From the NCBI GenBank assembly GCA_943324395.2, contig CALPLL020000084.1, positions 1-7,588 of the forward strand: a stretch of 7,588 nt of DNA, given 5' to 3'. Below, in pieces: positions 5,912-7,588 of this stretch. The notes under the pieces are model-generated. The model was given only the letters and a program-made list of their open reading frames with translations. It did no database searches and was not told the DNA's origin. The DNA comes from Rhizobium sp. Q54 (GTDB lineage: Bacteria > Bacteroidota > Bacteroidia > Flavobacteriales > Flavobacteriaceae). The translations under genes and the position numbers were made by a program. Numbering within the stretch: position 1 is the stretch's first letter; every line of letters begins with the position of its first letter.

Positions 5912-6074
5912 AAGCGATTACTTATTAGATTATAAAGAGCTAATAGCAATTGCACCAATATTAAAAGAAGTGCTTAAAGAAGAAGATTCATTTGAATTTT
6001 CAAAACAGTTATATGAGTTTACCAAAATAATTTACGAGCAATATAAAAATGAAAAAGAAAAACTTAACACTTAA
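5883..6074 (+). CDS. 63-residue acidic helical protein preceding the recombinase
   Basis: This intact small gene encodes a mostly helical, charged protein: DYKELIAIAPILKEVLKEED (17-36), then SFEFSKQLYEFTKIIYEQYKNEKEK (37-61). There is no signal peptide, membrane segment or metal site. I do not recognise a family. Its 3' end overlaps the recombinase start (6049) by 26 bases in a different frame, so the two are probably translationally coupled. Position and size would suit an accessory factor of the recombinase, for example a directionality factor or regulator, but nothing in the sequence proves it. The start ATG is buried in a possible hairpin. Confidence 0.55.
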   Translation: MGQKFSEPNESDYLLDYKELIAIAPILKEVLKEEDSFEFSKQLYEFTKIIYEQYKNEKEKLNT

Positions 6075-7588
6075 CGATTTTAAAAATTCCGTAGTTTGGT
6101 CATATACACGCGTGTCAACTAAAGACCAATTTGTGAACAATGGGAGTATTGAAACACAAGTGAACAAAATTAAAGCGTTTGCAAAGGAGAATCAGTTAAT
6201 CATTACCCAAGAGTTTGATGCCGAATATGAAAGTTCTAAACGAATCAATACCCAAAGCACGCTAAAAGAACTAATGGACAGGATAAAGAAAACTACTGTT
6301 TCTAAACGTCCAAAAATGATTCTTATTTGGTCTCCTAGTCGATTTGGAAGAGCAGGGGCGGAACACATTCAACTATTTGTTCGACTTAGGAAAGAGTTTA
6401 ATGTTTTCCTTTATTCTGTAAGTACAGACAACCATACATTTAACGAAAGAGCTGAAAATGAATTTTCAACTCAACTTTTATATGCTCAAAAGGAAAATTT
6501 TAACCGCCAGGACACCGTTATTCCGGGATTAATAAACGCATTGGAAAATGGAAAAGTATTTGGGAAAACGCCAAGAGGTTACGACCATTATGGTCCACGA
6601 GTTTCAGACCCAACAAAAGTTCAAGCATTTCAAGAAATTAAAATTAATACAGAAGGTCAATTTTTAAAGGAAGCTTTCAAATTAAAAATTTATAAATCTT
6701 ATACCGATTCTGAAATTATAAATTGGTTAAATTCAAAAGGAGTTCAAATGAGAAAACAAAGGATTTCTGAGATTTGGCGTAATCCGTTTTATACTGGAAG
6801 AATATTCAATTCTCTATTGGAAGGACGAATTGTTAAGGGTTCATGGGAGCCAATGATATCGGTAAAAGAATATAATCAATTGCAACGAATTCTCGAAGGT
6901 TCAAAGCAGTTTGGTGTAGTCAAAATAGCTGGAAAGGAAGAAACACCTTTAGCTCCTAAATTTCTTATGTGTTCCGACTGTGATGACACCATGACCTCTT
7001 ATCTTAACAAGTCAAAAAACATTTATTACTACAAATGTAATTCCTGCCATAAAACCGTTAACGCTTCAAGTTCAAAAAAATCTTTAAGTGCAGGGTTACA
7101 CGAACAATTTTGCGAAGTTTTAGAACAGTTTAGTTTTTCTGGGCAATTGAAAGATTTGTTTTCTGTACAACTCAAAAAAATAATAGATGATGAGATGTCT
7201 AACCTTTCGGAGAAAAAAAGACTTGCTTCTTTTGAATTAAATAACTTGAAAGAAAGTTATGATAAAATGGAATATCGGTATGCAATTAATGAAATTTCTA
7301 AAGATATTTTTGAAAGACAAAGCCAAAAAATTAATGAGGCAATAATTCAAAAAACAAAAGAACTGGATTATTTGCCAACAAAAATATCGAACCATGAAAA
7401 AGCAATAAATTATTTCTTAAAAATAGCCCTCAACCCCAGTAAATTCTATAGTTCTTTAGATTACAATAAAAAACGAAAGTTCCAATATTTAGTGTTTCCA
7501 GAGGGGTTTCATTATTCGATCAAAAATAGAAAATATCGAACCTCAAAAACCAATGCTTTATTCGAGTTAACTAGATGTATTTCAGAAA
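6049..7588 (+). CDS. large serine recombinase (site-specific integrase), 3'-truncated by the window
   Basis: The frame is open from ATG 6049 to the window end (513 codons, no stop), so the gene is incomplete. An in-frame TAA at 6028-6030 makes 6049 the only plausible ATG. The N-terminal resolvase domain (about 15-145) has YTRVSTKDQ (19-27) with catalytic Ser23 and Arg21, and WSPSRFGRAG (94-103) with Arg98 and Arg101. The Asp that usually precedes the first Arg of that motif is Ser97 here. A 'Recombinase' domain follows: GLINALENGKVFGKTPRGYD (160-179), the YSDxEI-like YTDSEIINWLNSKGV (219-233), and WRNPFYTGRIF (243-253). A zinc ribbon with Cys308/Cys311 and Cys330/Cys333 comes next, then a long coiled coil (about 370-450). 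This is the full large-serine-integrase plan, and the end is probably close. Such enzymes integrate and excise phages, conjugative elements and cassettes between attP and attB. It is the last visible gene of the MerR-like/63-residue operon. Confidence 0.93.
   Translation, partial: MKKKNLTLNDFKNSVVWSYTRVSTKDQFVNNGSIETQVNKIKAFAKENQLIITQEFDAEYESSKRINTQSTLKELMDRIKKTTVSKRPKMILIWSPSRFGRAGAEHIQLFVRLRKEFNVFLYSVSTDNHTFNERAENEFSTQLLYAQKENFNRQDTVIPGLINALENGKVFGKTPRGYDHYGPRVSDPTKVQAFQEIKINTEGQFLKEAFKLKIYKSYTDSEIINWLNSKGVQMRKQRISEIWRNPFYTGRIFNSLLEGRIVKGSWEPMISVKEYNQLQRILEGSKQFGVVKIAGKEETPLAPKFLMCSDCDDTMTSYLNKSKNIYYYKCNSCHKTVNASSSKKSLSAGLHEQFCEVLEQFSFSGQLKDLFSVQLKKIIDDEMSNLSEKKRLASFELNNLKESYDKMEYRYAINEISKDIFERQSQKINEAIIQKTKELDYLPTKISNHEKAINYFLKIALNPSKFYSSLDYNKKRKFQYLVFPEGFHYSIKNRKYRTSKTNALFELTRCISE

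Overview
The window looks like a chromosomal segment of a Bacteroidetes bacterium, most probably a flavobacterium. The support is the A/T-rich sequence, the general lack of Shine-Dalgarno sites with A-rich leaders before start codons, one excellent TTG-N21-TAnnTTTG promoter (the Bacteroidetes sigma-factor pattern), and the family resemblance of the proteins. Species cannot be read from the sequence.

Left part (1-3882, all + strand): first comes the 3' end of a gene for a secreted glycoside hydrolase, probably a GH2 beta-galactosidase-type enzyme, of which only the C-terminal malectin-like domain is present. After 67 bases follows a compact set of three genes: a 12-TM-type MFS permease (616-1806), a MatB-like malonyl-CoA synthetase (1813-3255, 6 bases downstream) and a 190-residue protein (3310-3882) that reads as a miniature malonyl-CoA decarboxylase. 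This decarboxylase has the catalytic Ser and His motifs but lacks the N-terminal helical domain of the family. Together they suggest a malonate-use pathway: import of malonate (inferred), activation to malonyl-CoA, and decarboxylation to acetyl-CoA. In effect it is a MatABC operon with an MFS carrier in place of MatC and a shrunken MatA.

Middle (3883-4065): a very A/T-rich non-coding stretch between convergent genes. It holds a perfect 13-bp inverted repeat that extends to a 43-base near-palindrome, followed by short AATTGATTTTT repeats. It acts as a bidirectional terminator or marks the left edge of the next region.

Right part (4066-7588): an accessory module, probably an integrated mobile element. 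Two overlapping minus-strand genes encode a small zinc-finger-like protein and a single-TM protein. They are divergent from a plus-strand group: a MerR-type HTH protein of 283 residues, a 63-residue acidic helical protein, and a large serine recombinase that runs off the right end. The divergent intergenic region carries an 11-bp inverted repeat lying in the long -33/-7 spacer of the minus-strand promoter, the placement typical of MerR-type operators. The HTH protein is therefore the natural candidate for controlling both arms. The far end of the element is outside the window.
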